Shown: one piece after another, positions 1 to 8,696 of the stretch
Layout: each line of letters begins with the position of its first letter
How positions within the stretch are numbered: the first letter of the stretch is position 1
Assembly (NCBI RefSeq): GCF_037646455.1
Contig: NZ_JBBIXN010000003.1
Coordinates: 310,001 to 374,000 of the forward strand
Reading direction: 5' to 3'
Length of the DNA stretch: 64,000 nt
Origin: Draconibacterium mangrovi_A
GTDB taxonomy: Bacteria; Bacteroidota; Bacteroidia; Bacteroidales; Prolixibacteraceae
Translations under genes and position numbers: made by a program
Notes under the pieces: generated by a model
What the model saw: the letters and a program-made list of their open reading frames with translations, nothing else
Databases searched by the model: none
What the model was told of the DNA's origin: nothing

Positions 1-181
1 TTTAATTTTCATAAGATTTGCAAATGATCAATAAAATTGATTTATTTAAGGTACTAACAGTTCTGTTGGGCTATTCTCACACACAATAAATGCAGTATTG
101 AAAGGTACCGAAATACGACTTGTTGTTTCGGGGAACGAATGAACATTTTTTGGAAGCTTACATAAATTAAGACGCTTTAAT

Positions 182-220
182 ATGAAGCAGATTTACAAAC
201 TCAAAATTTCTAAAACATGA
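182..220 (+). CDS. possible 12-codon leader peptide overlapping the next gene
   Basis: A 12-codon frame starts at ATG 182 and ends with TGA at 218-220, so it overlaps the ATG of the lipoprotein gene at 217 in an ATGA arrangement typical of translational coupling. The peptide is lysine-rich (MKQIYKLKISKT). Nothing else supports translation, and an overlap of this kind can arise by chance. Confidence 0.2.
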   Translation: MKQIYKLKISKT

Positions 221-951
221 AGAAAGTATTTTTATTAATTGTAGTTGCCGTTGCTTTTGCGGCTTGTGAAAAATCGTTCGAGCAGCCGGCCCGGGACGAA
301 TTGTTGTTAAAAGGTGCCAAAAAGAAGGCATCTTCATGTGTAACTCTTAAAGAAGGTACGCTGGTGTATGCGGACGGACATTACCTGGAAGGACAGCCCA
401 TAACAACGGGTTACGACATTTACGGGTACAATTACCAGGCTCATATGTTTAAGGGCTCATATTTTAATGCTTACGCCGGCCGTCCGGGAACTGCTTTGCC
501 TCCTTTCAAGGGAGATGATGATGCCTACCTGGCTGAATTTCCTGAAGCTGCCAATCATTGGGCTTGGCCAAACCGGAATGATACCGTAAAGATGAAATGG
601 AACGATGTATGGCTGGCGAATACCGACTGTGATGGTAATGGTGAACTTGACCGTCATGCCGGTTTTGATTCCTATATCGGCTCAGAAGCCTGGTTGACCA
701 ATCACATTTCGGGGGTAACCGTAACCGAAGATGGCAGCGAATGCAGCTGGAATTATTTCACAAAGATTATTGCCGTTCCCGAGGATGCGGTTCTCGACGG
801 TGATATTTGGTATTCTGCAGATGGAACTGAAATTGGTCCTGAAATCTGGGGGCAGTTTGCCACCGTGCAGGAAGTATCAAACGATCCGTGTGCTGGCGAT
901 CATGGCATTGCTTACAAAAGCAGCGATCATAGCGGATTAAGCGGCTGGTAA
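217..951 (+). CDS. uncharacterised exported lipoprotein
   Basis: A 244-residue protein with a classic lipoprotein signal peptide: Lys-Lys start, hydrophobic core, then a lipobox ending VAFAAC at about residues 12-17, so it should be lipid-anchored in the envelope. The mature part is rich in Trp, Tyr, Gly and Asp, including DTVKMKWNDVWLANTDCDGN around residues 120-140, where the Asp/Asn run could bind calcium. I recognise no family. Its first 20 residues resemble those of the lipoprotein at 8994, which suggests a shared export signal rather than shared function. It stands alone and is followed by a hairpin terminator. Confidence 0.8.
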   Translation: MKKVFLLIVVAVAFAACEKSFEQPARDELLLKGAKKKASSCVTLKEGTLVYADGHYLEGQPITTGYDIYGYNYQAHMFKGSYFNAYAGRPGTALPPFKGDDDAYLAEFPEAANHWAWPNRNDTVKMKWNDVWLANTDCDGNGELDRHAGFDSYIGSEAWLTNHISGVTVTEDGSECSWNYFTKIIAVPEDAVLDGDIWYSADGTEIGPEIWGQFATVQEVSNDPCAGDHGIAYKSSDHSGLSGW

Positions 952-972
952 ACTAACAAAAAATTTGAATTC

Positions 973-1004
973 AAAAGCCATTCGATTTCTCGGGTGGCTT
1001 TTTT
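973..1004 (+). terminator. rho-independent terminator after the 217 lipoprotein
   Basis: The arms AAAAGCCA (973-980) and TGGCTTTT (995-1002) pair around a 14-base loop and run into a T-tract, 22 bases after the stop codon. Confidence 0.7.
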
Positions 1005-1040
1005 GATAGCCACCGGCGAAAGCGTTATCCAACTATTTCC

Positions 1041-1056
1041 CGCGATTTTACGTATA
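1041..1056 (+). promoter_or_regulatory. copy of the TTTTACGTATA motif
   Basis: The sequence CGCGATTTTACGTATA matches the operator-like motif found beside the LuxR and giant-gene promoters at 36-61 kb. Here it lies about 130 bases before the small membrane ORF at 1187. It may be a regulatory site or a chance match. Confidence 0.25.
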
Positions 1057-1186
1057 TACAGTCGATGATGTAGTTAAAATGTGCAGGAAATGCATCGATT
1101 TGAAGAGGTAACACGAAAAAGAATATGTCAGTCCTGGCGGTTGGATATTGCGTTTTCCTACAAAGATCGAATTAAAGCAAAGAGTT

Positions 1187-1279
1187 ATGGTAATACTTCT
1201 GGCTTATGCGGTTCTGATGCTTATTGTGATTTCGGTGATATTGTATTTGAGTTATCAGGATCTGAAACATCATGAATAA
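1187..1279 (+). CDS. 30-residue single-span membrane peptide
   Basis: A 30-codon frame begins at ATG 1187, with an AAAGAG stretch just upstream, and ends with TAA at 1277-1279. The peptide is a hydrophobic helix (about residues 2-20) followed by a polar tail, YLSYQDLKHHE. The peptide at 2705 ends YLSYRDLKEN after a similar helix, so the two look like paralogous small membrane proteins. The agreement in hydrophobic pattern and tail is the main evidence. Function is unknown; small regulatory subunits of membrane complexes look like this. A remnant of another reading frame (AKTYPWLWDEAKKRHKEKG) follows at about 1300-1350. Confidence 0.5.
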   Translation: MVILLAYAVLMLIVISVILYLSYQDLKHHE

Positions 1280-1402
1280 CAAAGGAGTTGGCGTTTGCCA
1301 AAACATATCCTTGGTTATGGGATGAAGCTAAAAAGCGGCATAAGGAGAAAGGTATGTGCCGGAGAAAAACTACTGTATACCGGCAAAATCAAAATTAGAT
1401 TA

Positions 1403-1870
1403 TCAGGCGTGATCCAACAGTGACAATACAAAATCGTGATTGTACATGGAACAATACTTCTCAAGAAGCCTGAAGCCGTTTGCTGAAAGATCGATCAGGT
1501 TGGGATAGAATTTTACCATTAGTGCTTTTGCTTTGCGATGGGTGCGTTCTGCCAGTTCCAGATGCTCCGGACGAATTAAATCCTTTCTACTTACCCGCGA
1601 CATGGTCTCAAGCTCTTCTATTAAACGCACTTCAGTATAGTGCTTGTCTTTATCGATGACCGATTCGGCTGAATTGAAAATCTGATTGGAGTATACCAGT
1701 AGCTTTTCTTTAAGAGTTTCATCCGATGTGATTCCGGCACTTAAAAGCTCAAGTTCTGACGAGAGTTCTTTGGTAAATTCGTGGCGGAATTCCTTTAAGA
1801 ACTTATCGATTTTTTGAAACTCAATATTCAGATTTGAATGAAACTCTTTGTTAAAATCCTGATTTTCCAT
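1403..1870 (-). CDS. uncharacterised helical cytoplasmic protein
   Basis: A 155-residue protein with no signal peptide or membrane span. It is charged and predicted mostly helical, with a Glu/Lys-rich first half that may form a coiled coil and an RTHRKAKALMVKFYPNL segment around residues 110-125. I recognise no family. The ATG at 1870 follows an A-rich upstream region. It is separated from the tRNA gene by about 90 bases. The regular amphipathic pattern argues that it is a real gene. Confidence 0.65.
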   Translation of the reverse strand: MENQDFNKEFHSNLNIEFQKIDKFLKEFRHEFTKELSSELELLSAGITSDETLKEKLLVYSNQIFNSAESVIDKDKHYTEVRLIEELETMSRVSRKDLIRPEHLELAERTHRKAKALMVKFYPNLIDLSANGFRLLEKYCSMYNHDFVLSLLDHA

Positions 1871-1962
1871 ACTGCTATAACAGATAAGAAGTAAAAAAGA
1901 TTACCAAGTCGTAATTTGCTCCGGCAGCGAATAGAATAAAGGCAGCAGCATAAAATTTTCAG

Positions 1963-2035
1963 AGCCTCTCACGGGACTCGAACCCGCGACCTGCTCATTA
2001 CGAATGAGCTGCTCTACCAACTGAGCTAAAGAGGC
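1963..2035 (-). tRNA. tRNA-Thr (anticodon CGT)
   Basis: Read on the minus strand, this 73-base segment folds into a full cloverleaf: acceptor GCCTCTT with GAGAGGC, D-arm GCTC/GAGC, anticodon arm GCTCA/TGAGC around the loop TTCGTAA, and T-arm GCGGG/CCCGT around TTCGAGT. The loop places CGT as the anticodon, which reads ACG (Thr). The CCA end is not encoded. It is a single isolated tRNA gene. Confidence 0.95.
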
Positions 2036-2704
2036 AATTTTCTTGTACTAAATAAAATAATTTCCAGGTAATTAGCAATAGTGAAAGGTGCAGTAAAAAG
2101 GTTGTTGATATCAAAAGTTAAAGCCCCCTGTTTTTACAGAAGGCTTTTAAAAGCATTGTTTTATCACACCTTAATTGGGTGGTTGAGGGAGGCGTTGTCT
2201 ACTTTTCGTAAACGATTTAATTGAACAACGACGTTCAATGTAAAGACCCTTATTTTATATCAAACTCGTAAAATTCAATGATAACGCGGTTATCGTGCAA
2301 CTCATTAAGAGTTTAGGTCTGTATCTTCAAAAGGATAGCAGTTATCCAAAGCTACATTACTAAGTCAAACATAATGCCAGTTTTCATAAGTGACAGAATA
2401 TGAGTGCGATACGCAAATTGGCTGAGGCTTCTGCTGTTTCATTTTTGGAATAAGAGCTTCCTGTTTTCACTTTCGGGACAACCTTAGGAGTTGCTTTATC
2501 ATCATTGGTTGAATTGTTCTGCCGCTTGTGAAATGAGAATTTTAAAAGATTGGAATTCGCCGTAGGCATTGCCTTTCGAGCACATATGAACATTTTGTGT
2601 TTGATAAGTTTCAACGAGTCAGTGATTTAGCAAGCTAATATTCTTGTAATTTTAGAACAGTTAATATCGAGATTACTGTTGTGTATTGAACTAAAACCGG
2701 AATT
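2036..2704. other. gene-poor stretch with one orphan hairpin
   Basis: I see no convincing gene here. A hairpin at 2120-2147 (AAAGCC/GGCTTT with inner CTGT/ACAG) looks like a terminator but follows no recognisable gene. A 76-codon minus frame at 2384-2614 has low-complexity, non-protein-like composition and was not accepted. Confidence 0.5.
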
Positions 2705-2794
2705 ATGACAGCAATTATTACTTACATGGTCCTGTTGTTGATGGTGGTTTCAGTAGTAATGTATCTGAGTTACCGCGATTTGAAAGAGAACTAA
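2705..2794 (+). CDS. 29-residue single-span membrane peptide
   Basis: A 29-codon frame starts at ATG 2705 and stops at TAA 2792-2794. A hydrophobic helix (residues 3-19) is followed by the polar tail YLSYRDLKEN, which matches the tail of the peptide at 1187 (YLSYQDLKHHE) in seven of the first eight positions. The pair probably descends from one ancestor. A longer minus-strand frame covers the same bases but reads as low-complexity sequence. No function can be assigned. Confidence 0.5.
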   Translation: MTAIITYMVLLLMVVSVVMYLSYRDLKEN

Positions 2795-2964
2795 GAGCAG
2801 GTTCGTTTGAAAGATCAATTTGTGTTCCCCAATTCCTGATCGAAGCATCTAAGATTTTGATCGGAGTAGCATTCGCTCCCCTAATTCTCCGGCCACAAGC
2901 ATAAATCCAAAGCCACATTTTAAGCCGTTAGTATGTGTAACTTTTCAATGTGATTTTCCGAATA

Positions 2965-2997
2965 TAAAAAGGCCTTAACCTGTATCGATGCAAAGGC
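2965..2997 (-). terminator. weak terminator after the 3004 lipoprotein gene
   Basis: On the minus strand GCCTT and AAGGC pair around a 16-base loop and are followed by a run of Ts, just past the stop of the minus-strand lipoprotein gene. Confidence 0.45.
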
Positions 2998-3003
2998 AGA
3001 ATT

Positions 3004-3375
3004 TCACTTCCTGGTAAACACAATTTCCTCTCCATCTTCGGTGAGGGTTAATTTATTGCCCGAAATCGAATACGTTAGAACCGTGCTTTCTTCTCCTTCG
3101 GTCAAGGTTAGTGCAGATCCATTGGTGCTATAGGTAAAATTTACAGATTCACTTTCCGTTTCTCCGGCGATAACCATTACTATTTTCGATGTTCCCGAAT
3201 GATCGGCTTTAAAAGTCATTGTTGTTGTCATTGAGAACCCTTCAAACGACAAGATATTTTCCCAGGTTCCAACAATAGGATCAACTTTATCGGCATCATC
3301 ATCTTTAGAGCATGAGACAGCACAAACTAAAATCAACGCTAAAATCGCAAGGGTCAAATTCGTAAGTCGGTTCAT
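3004..3375 (-). CDS. lipocalin-like lipoprotein
   Basis: A 123-residue lipoprotein. The signal peptide ends AVSC at about residues 19-22, followed by SKDDD, an acidic stretch resembling the Bacteroidota lipoprotein export signal for surface display. The mature domain begins DPIVGTWEN, the hallmark start of short lipocalin-like beta-barrels in this phylum, and alternates beta strands such as TMTFKADHSG and SGNKLTLTEDGEEIVFTRK. Such domains probably bind small ligands, but none is known here. The next gene upstream lies 40 bases away on the same strand, so the two may be co-transcribed. The protein at 7628 has a similar plan. Confidence 0.8.
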   Translation of the reverse strand: MNRLTNLTLAILALILVCAVSCSKDDDADKVDPIVGTWENILSFEGFSMTTTMTFKADHSGTSKIVMVIAGETESESVNFTYSTNGSALTLTEGEESTVLTYSISGNKLTLTEDGEEIVFTRK

Positions 3376-3414
3376 AATTTTGGGTATTTAAGTTAAACTG
3401 TTGTATTATACTTT

Positions 3415-4269
3415 TTATTTAAAATATTGATATTCTCGTTCCAGAATGAATTTAGCTGTATCATCCTCAAAAACTGTCTTTTTGATCCAGTTTCCTCGTT
3501 GGTCGTAATTGTATTGAAAAGTTTTTTTCTTGCTTAAGCTACCATCTAAGCTGTACCGCTTCTCCTGAATTCGATTTCCGTTTTCATCATATTGATAAGT
3601 GGCCTTGCCTTCAAAATTGTCATCCAAGTACCTGTCCTCTTCAATTTGATTACCTTTTTCATCGTATTTATAAGTCAGCTTCCGGTAATTCGTTCCAACT
3701 GAGTTGTAGAAATTTTCTTCAATTCTATTGCCTGAATCATCATATTTATAAATGTGTTTTCCGTTTAAACTGCCATCAGAGTTGAACCATTTCCATTCGG
3801 TTCGATTTCCATTTTTATCATATTTAAAAGTGTTTTTCAGGCTTAAACTTCCATCTGAACTGTAGTGGTTCTCTTCAATTCGATTTCCGTTAACATCGTA
3901 TTTAAATTTATTGGTGCGACTCCCCTTTAAACTACCATCAGAGTTGTACCAGTTTTGTTCTATTGGACTTCCGTTTTCATCGTATTTATAAGTGTATTTA
4001 ATATACAAACTACTACCTGGGTTGTAACCGTTCCATTCGATTTGATTTCCATTCTCATCATATCGTCTTTGAATATCATATCCCCAATCGTTTATAATTT
4101 GTTCTCCTTTTTCAATCTTTCCATTGCGTTCTAAGGTTTTATAAGTGAGCTCCGAGTACGATTTAACTTTTCCTTTTAAGTTTTCTTTTTCAGGAACAAT
4201 TATTACCTGACTATTTACAACTGATGTTAGCAGAAGTAAAGATAGAATTAGAGCAAGTTTTGGTTGCAT
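3415..4269 (-). CDS. exported YD-repeat protein
   Basis: A 284-residue protein with an N-terminal signal peptide (LALILSLLLLTSVVNSQ, cleavage probably after residue 20) and eight repeats of about 25 residues of the form YKYDENGNRIEEnxYnsDGSL from about residue 67 to the end. These resemble the YD/RHS-type repeats that form beta-sheet shells in surface and toxin-delivery proteins. The protein is far too short for an RHS toxin, and no toxin domain, T9SS tail or lipobox is seen. It is probably periplasmic or secreted. It shares strand and close spacing with the lipocalin-like gene downstream. Confidence 0.75.
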   Translation of the reverse strand: MQPKLALILSLLLLTSVVNSQVIIVPEKENLKGKVKSYSELTYKTLERNGKIEKGEQIINDWGYDIQRRYDENGNQIEWNGYNPGSSLYIKYTYKYDENGSPIEQNWYNSDGSLKGSRTNKFKYDVNGNRIEENHYSSDGSLSLKNTFKYDKNGNRTEWKWFNSDGSLNGKHIYKYDDSGNRIEENFYNSVGTNYRKLTYKYDEKGNQIEEDRYLDDNFEGKATYQYDENGNRIQEKRYSLDGSLSKKKTFQYNYDQRGNWIKKTVFEDDTAKFILEREYQYFK

Positions 4270-4371
4270 CGTTTTTGTTTTTTAAATTTTATATTGTTTC
4301 GTTTTCAAATACTTACGGTAGGCTTTAAATATCAAGTTACAATTTATTTATCATAGCTTATATCCGATTTG

Positions 4372-4460
4372 CTGGATTTGGTTAGTGTCCTCTTTCTAAA
4401 ATCAACCTTTATGATCAAATTTCGGATAGGTGACACTTATCAAAAGAAACGTGTATGGTG
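4372..4460 (+). repeat. dispersed intergenic repeat, copy A
   Basis: One of four related intergenic copies (others at 6088, 8127 and 12554). Shared landmarks are CCTCTTTCT, CGGATAGGTGACACTTA and AAAAGAAACG, followed by a TATGGT element. A and D also share a translatable frame ending IGDTYQKKR. Confidence 0.6.
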
Positions 4461-4504
4461 CATAACAAGATTTATTTGATTAAGATTAAAAATTTAAGTC
4501 TCGT

Positions 4505-5965
4505 TCAATTGTTCAAAAAGTCTCTTTCGATATCCAGTGCAAAAGAATTCTCCGGATCATCGACAAGTATTCTTTTCACATAATATTTGGCTGTTCCAAT
4601 ATCACCTTGAAACAGCGAAAGTAGAATAGCTGATTCGTACATTTCCACGCAATCGGGATTAATTTTAAAGCATTTGTCTAAAAGTTCTTCGGCTGTTTTG
4701 AAGTTGTCATTAATCATTTCGATGTTAGCCAATTCAACAAACGCTTCAAATGTTGTTGAGTCAAGTTCAATGGCTTTTTGTAAAAGATTCTCTCCCTGGT
4801 TTAATTGCCCTTTTTTCAAATAATATCGTGCCAGTTCTATATAGTCCTGTGGCAGCGATTGGGTTGAAACCTTATCATTGATCTTCCTTTCCGTCCACTT
4901 TTGCGCCTGAATGGTATCGCCCATTAATAGATAGCAGGACAATATGTTGTTATACGAAACCAAAATTTTTTCTTTGTTCACGCGTTGACTCCCATAAGCA
5001 TCAATAGATTGTGTAAAATACTCTATTGCAGTGTTATATTCTCCCTGCAACAAGTTGATGAATCCAACATAAAAATATAATGAGTGGTTATTCTTGAATT
5101 TATCCATTTTAGCCATACTAAGTAGCCTGAACTCATAATCATGCAGCTTAAGAGAATCGCTTACTGAAAGCCGGAATTTGTGGAATGATTCAGGAGGATT
5201 CAAAAAATACGGCATCGTTACATTTAAATACAGAACAAATAAATTGCAGTGTAGTAAATTGAATTGCAATTCAGCATTGTTTTTGTATTTATCCTCCGCC
5301 TCCAGCAAATATGAAAAGTCAGCGCTAAAACCTTCCCAGACATCTTTATTCTTGATGTCCACCAATTCTGATGATAATAATAAGGTAGTTTTTAAGATAT
5401 AAAATACCGGGGATTCCGGAAACGCTTTAATTCCCCTTTCTGCGTAATCATTCGCAACTGAAAAGTCTCCACTTCCAAAATGAAGCATGGCATTTGTCAT
5501 GAGTGCAATTTGATCCCTAGGATCATAATCTAGAATCCGATCCGCAAATTCCATAGCTGGGTATATATCACGCAGTAATAAATGTATTTGACAGAGGTTC
5601 CGAAGAATTTTGATATTGTCAGGCTCATCTATCTGTTTGTCCTGAAATCGGACTGCTAATTCTCTGAGGTACTTTTTCCCGGATTCTACATCATTTAATC
5701 CGTCATAAATGATATAAATCCGATATAAATATGATTCATCCAGGTAGGTCTCGAATGAGTCTTTGAGTTCATCGATTCTTGCATATGAAAAATCATCTGT
5801 TTCAAAATTGGCTGATTGAATATCATAGAAATCATTACTAAATACCAAATGAGGCAAAACGTTGAATTGCCTGTGCACATATTTTTTCAGTAGTGTCTTG
5901 TCTTGCGCTTGTAATGAGCTATAGAGGATCAGTAGTGAAAGGAGAATAACAACTTTTGTACTCAT
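4505..5965 (-). CDS. exported TPR-repeat protein
   Basis: A 486-residue protein with a signal peptide (KVVILLSLLILYSSLQAQ, cut near residue 21). The mature part is all-helical with tetratricopeptide repeats, clearest at residues 290-330 (LYFYVGFINLLQGEYNTAIEYFTQSIDAYG) and 375-470, where units such as YLKKGQLNQGENLLQKAIELDS repeat about every 34 residues. TPRs mediate protein-protein contacts, and an exported TPR protein would act as a periplasmic or envelope scaffold. No lipobox is present and the partner is unknown. A repeat element lies on each side of the gene. Confidence 0.8.
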   Translation of the reverse strand: MSTKVVILLSLLILYSSLQAQDKTLLKKYVHRQFNVLPHLVFSNDFYDIQSANFETDDFSYARIDELKDSFETYLDESYLYRIYIIYDGLNDVESGKKYLRELAVRFQDKQIDEPDNIKILRNLCQIHLLLRDIYPAMEFADRILDYDPRDQIALMTNAMLHFGSGDFSVANDYAERGIKAFPESPVFYILKTTLLLSSELVDIKNKDVWEGFSADFSYLLEAEDKYKNNAELQFNLLHCNLFVLYLNVTMPYFLNPPESFHKFRLSVSDSLKLHDYEFRLLSMAKMDKFKNNHSLYFYVGFINLLQGEYNTAIEYFTQSIDAYGSQRVNKEKILVSYNNILSCYLLMGDTIQAQKWTERKINDKVSTQSLPQDYIELARYYLKKGQLNQGENLLQKAIELDSTTFEAFVELANIEMINDNFKTAEELLDKCFKINPDCVEMYESAILLSLFQGDIGTAKYYVKRILVDDPENSFALDIERDFLNN

Positions 5966-6087
5966 CTTTAATAAGTTAATTCTTTGACAGTATACGAAAA
6001 ATGGAAAGGTATAAGTTACAAAGAGTAAGCACTTAGTAATTGTATATCTGAATTTTTATACGAAAGCGTCTATGTTTGACAGATGGC

Positions 6088-6180
6088 TTACATAAGTATA
6101 TCTTCAACTTAAAACCATTAGCCAAAATACAGGCTGGCTGACACGTACTAAAAGAAACGAATATGGTTTAGGAAATATTA
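6088..6180 (+). repeat. dispersed intergenic repeat, copy B
   Basis: A degenerate copy of the 4372 element: it keeps TTAGCCAAAATA (as in copy C), GGCTGACACGTAC and AAAAGAAACGAATATGGTTT. It lies between the start of the TPR gene and a decayed ORF. Confidence 0.5.
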
Positions 6181-6479
6181 AATGGCGAGACTCCCGAAGA
6201 CTTTAGAACAGCGCACTGTTATCATGATTACGAATATCCCTTGGAACTTAATGTTATGCGTCATTTCGATATCACTTCCGACTGCTATACACTTATTCAT
6301 TTTTACTACGAAATCGACCAGTGGGAATTGTACGACCTGGAAAAAGGATCCACAAGAAATGCGAAATAAATGAAGATCCGGCTTATGTCGGTGTCCGGAC
6401 TGATCTTCATAGAAGAGTACAACAAGAAAGTGAAGAAAAATCCAAGGATCGAATACAGGAAATTCCGGTAAATCTGTAA
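6172..6479 (+). pseudogene. decayed, frameshifted ORF
   Basis: From 6172 a 65-codon stretch without a start codon reads like real protein (for example HFDITSDCYTLIHFYYEIDQ around codons 31-50) and stops at 6367-6369. Another frame over the following bases continues as protein-like sequence (EDPAYVGVRTDLHRRVQQES) to TAA at 6477-6479. This suggests a small gene broken by at least one frameshift and lacking its 5' end, which abuts repeat copy B. The family is not recognised. A forward ORF at 6182-6373 overlaps it and is mostly out of the protein-like frame. Confidence 0.4.
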
Positions 6480-6542
6480 ACTCGGTTTTAATATCTGCTC
6501 TTTCAGATTTTTTTTCGCAAATACGATAAAGTTGTCTTCAAT

Positions 6543-7280
6543 TTATGGTAAGGGTGCAAACTTATTCATTCTTTTAAACCACATGAATTCTCCCTTATTG
6601 TAATACTTATCTTTAAGTTCGGGATTTTGCTCTAATTCATCGGAGGTATAAGGTTTATGTGGTACCAGCACATCGTCACCCGGTTGCCAGCTAAAGGGTG
6701 TTCCAACATTCTCTTGTTGTGTAAGTTGCAAGGCAGCAATCATTCTTAATATTTCATCCATATTTCGTCCCACATTCTGCGGATAAAAACTAATGGCCTG
6801 GATAATATTATCAGGATCAATAATAAATACGCCCCTAACGTCTCTTTTGTCCTCCGTTGCATGATGCAACATTCCGTATTTTTTTGAGACTTGTCCGGAA
6901 AGATCGGCTACAATGGGGTATTTTATTTTAATGGCTTGATTTTCATCGTGCAACACTCTCTCCATAAATTCTTTCCACAGTAAATGCCTTTCAATTTCAT
7001 CGATCGATACTACAGCCACCTTTACGCCCATCGAATCCAATTTATCCTGATTACGGGCAAGACCACACAACTCAGAAGTACAAACCGATGTAAAATCAAG
7101 TGGATGGCTGAACAAAATCTTCCAGCTTTCCCCAAAATCCTCCGGAAATTTTAAAATGCCGTTTGTTGAGGTTTCTGTAAACGAAGGAGCTTTATCCCCT
7201 ATCAACGGGAATTTATTTTTTTCTGACCAGCTTGATATCGAAATAAGCAGGATTGAAAATATCAATATAAATTGTTTCAT
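6543..7280 (-). CDS. exported 1-Cys peroxiredoxin (Prx6/AhpC-TSA family)
   Basis: A thiol peroxidase that reduces peroxides. The start at 7280 is preferred over the upstream ATG at 7307 because it opens a signal peptide (KQFILIFSILLISISS); the protein is then 245 residues and probably periplasmic, which is unusual because Prx6-type enzymes are normally cytosolic. The peroxidatic Cys is in HPLDFTSVCTSEL (about residue 67), and RGVFIIDPDNIIQAI and a long C-terminal region (PFSWQPGDDVLVPHKP) are typical of Prx6. A second Cys five residues later is not the usual resolving Cys. The gene stands alone. Confidence 0.9.
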   Translation of the reverse strand: MKQFILIFSILLISISSWSEKNKFPLIGDKAPSFTETSTNGILKFPEDFGESWKILFSHPLDFTSVCTSELCGLARNQDKLDSMGVKVAVVSIDEIERHLLWKEFMERVLHDENQAIKIKYPIVADLSGQVSKKYGMLHHATEDKRDVRGVFIIDPDNIIQAISFYPQNVGRNMDEILRMIAALQLTQQENVGTPFSWQPGDDVLVPHKPYTSDELEQNPELKDKYYNKGEFMWFKRMNKFAPLP

Positions 7281-7627
7281 ATCTGCAATGATTAAGTTGC
7301 TTAACACATACTAAAAGTGTTCAAAACACAATGATATAAATCAATAACGCATTTTAAAAATGAAGGTTCGATCAGCCCTTATTCCAAAACATAACTTTTT
7401 CAGAATAAAATTTCAATCCACTTATAAAATTCCGGATAACTGCTTTTGTTTTCAATCGAATTCTCAATGATATGGAATTAGTCTTCATCAGACGAATATA
7501 GTAGCTCAATAGTCATTGAACAGGTGTATTTATCCGGAAGGAAACCTGCACATAAAAACCTCGTAAACCATAAAACCTTGTTGATTAAGTCATTTTACCG
7601 GATGGCAGAAAGACTAACGAAACTAAC
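7281..7627. other. intergenic stretch, nothing recognised
   Basis: AT-rich spacer between the divergent peroxiredoxin and lipoprotein genes. It must hold both promoters, but I could not pick convincing -33/-7 pairs. Confidence 0.4.
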
Positions 7628-8074
7628 ATGAAAAACTGGAGTACATATTCTAAAATGGGCTTTATGTTCCTGCTACTGTTTTCAGTGCTGATCATCTCAT
7701 GCAGCAAGGATGACGGACACTCAACCGAAGGGATAGCAGAAATTGCCGGGAACTGGACTGCAACGAAAGCTACTTTCAATGGAGTAGATGTTATTGAAGA
7801 AGGAGGCACCGTTACATTTACCATTTCAGTAAACGGGAGGTTCACCTTTACAATCAATCGGGCAGGAGGCAGAACGATGGTGTTTTCGGGAACGCTGTGG
7901 TTCGATGAAGAATGGTTAGCAGTTGAATACGATACAGATAAAGGAGAAGCAGAATATTATGACATTTCCTATGATGATAGCAAGCTGCACCTGGGTGCCA
8001 ATTCAGAATTTGATTTCAATGGCGATGGTACAGATGAGATCGTGATTTTTTTTCTGGATATGGTTCGGGAATGA
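7628..8074 (+). CDS. lipocalin-like lipoprotein
   Basis: A 148-residue lipoprotein. The signal peptide (FMFLLLFSVLIISC, lipobox Cys about residue 25) is followed by SKDDG, an acidic surface-export-like signal. The domain begins IAGNWTATKATFNG, as in small lipocalin-like barrels, and continues in beta strands (GRFTFTINRAGG) to a FDFNGDGTDEIVIFF end, where the DFNGDGTDE loop looks like a calcium-binding loop. It has the same plan as the minus-strand protein at 3004 but low sequence similarity. No neighbour suggests a function. Confidence 0.75.
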   Translation: MKNWSTYSKMGFMFLLLFSVLIISCSKDDGHSTEGIAEIAGNWTATKATFNGVDVIEEGGTVTFTISVNGRFTFTINRAGGRTMVFSGTLWFDEEWLAVEYDTDKGEAEYYDISYDDSKLHLGANSEFDFNGDGTDEIVIFFLDMVRE

Positions 8075-8126
8075 AATGTGGACATTAAAAAAGTCCAGTT
8101 TTAAGAAAACATTCCACCAAATCATT

Positions 8127-8230
8127 TTTGTGTTTTCCTCTTTCTTTAGCGTACCCTCATATTAAATCCTTTAGCCAAAATATAGGATGGATGGCATGAA
8201 CTACAAGAAACGAATGTGGTTTCGAACATA
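8127..8230 (+). repeat. dispersed intergenic repeat, copy C
   Basis: A degenerate copy of the 4372 element: TTTTCCTCTTTCTTTAG, then TTTAGCCAAAATATAGGAT, then AAGAAACGAATGTGGTTTCG. It lies just after the lipocalin-like gene. Confidence 0.55.
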
Positions 8231-8524
8231 AAGGTTAAATATGGTATGGCATCAAGGGTAAAAGTGTTAGTTGCTCATTATCAGCGCACAACAGATATTG
8301 ACCATAATGTTTAGGCATGTTTGTTGTTTAATTAGCTACTGAGCTTATTCAGTAGTTGTTTTGGGATTTTGCTGTGCTCAAGGATAAACATAACTAAAGT
8401 GTAAATATTTGGTATGTAGGATGATACTGTGTTGAAAAGTTGTTGAAATACTTGGTTTTTACTTTTAAAGATTGTAAATTGTTGATCCCTAAAAAATGCT
8501 TTTGGATACAGAATCGACCATTAT

Positions 8525-8645
8525 AAATCTTAATGATAAAGAATAAGACCGTACTCAATAGAGTTGTGCGATAACTGTGTTATCAAAAAGAATAAGGTTG
8601 AAAGACCACTTGACCTGACAGAACTAAAACATTTTATGAAATGAT
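8525..8645 (+). repeat. imperfect 120-base direct repeat, copy 1
   Basis: Starts TTAATGATAAAGAATAAG and is repeated at 8697-8815 with many changes. Both copies contain an ATGATAAAGAATAAG start. In this copy the frame is broken after 13 codons, but a shifted frame keeps similarity. Confidence 0.5.
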
Positions 8646-8696
8646 CGAATAGGATATCGTCTTCCTCAGACAAAAGGGCGAATTAGCACAGCATCA

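Noticed and set aside
1081..1275. 64-codon ORF
   Set aside because: It overlaps the small membrane peptide frame at 1187 in another frame and has no protein-like features; the 1187 frame has a paralogue.
2384..2614. 76-codon minus-strand ORF
   Set aside because: Low-complexity polar composition, and no conserved feature or sensible start context.
3415..4269. RHS toxin or polymorphic toxin
   Set aside because: Only eight short YD repeats, with no core-closing motif, variable toxin tip or immunity gene.
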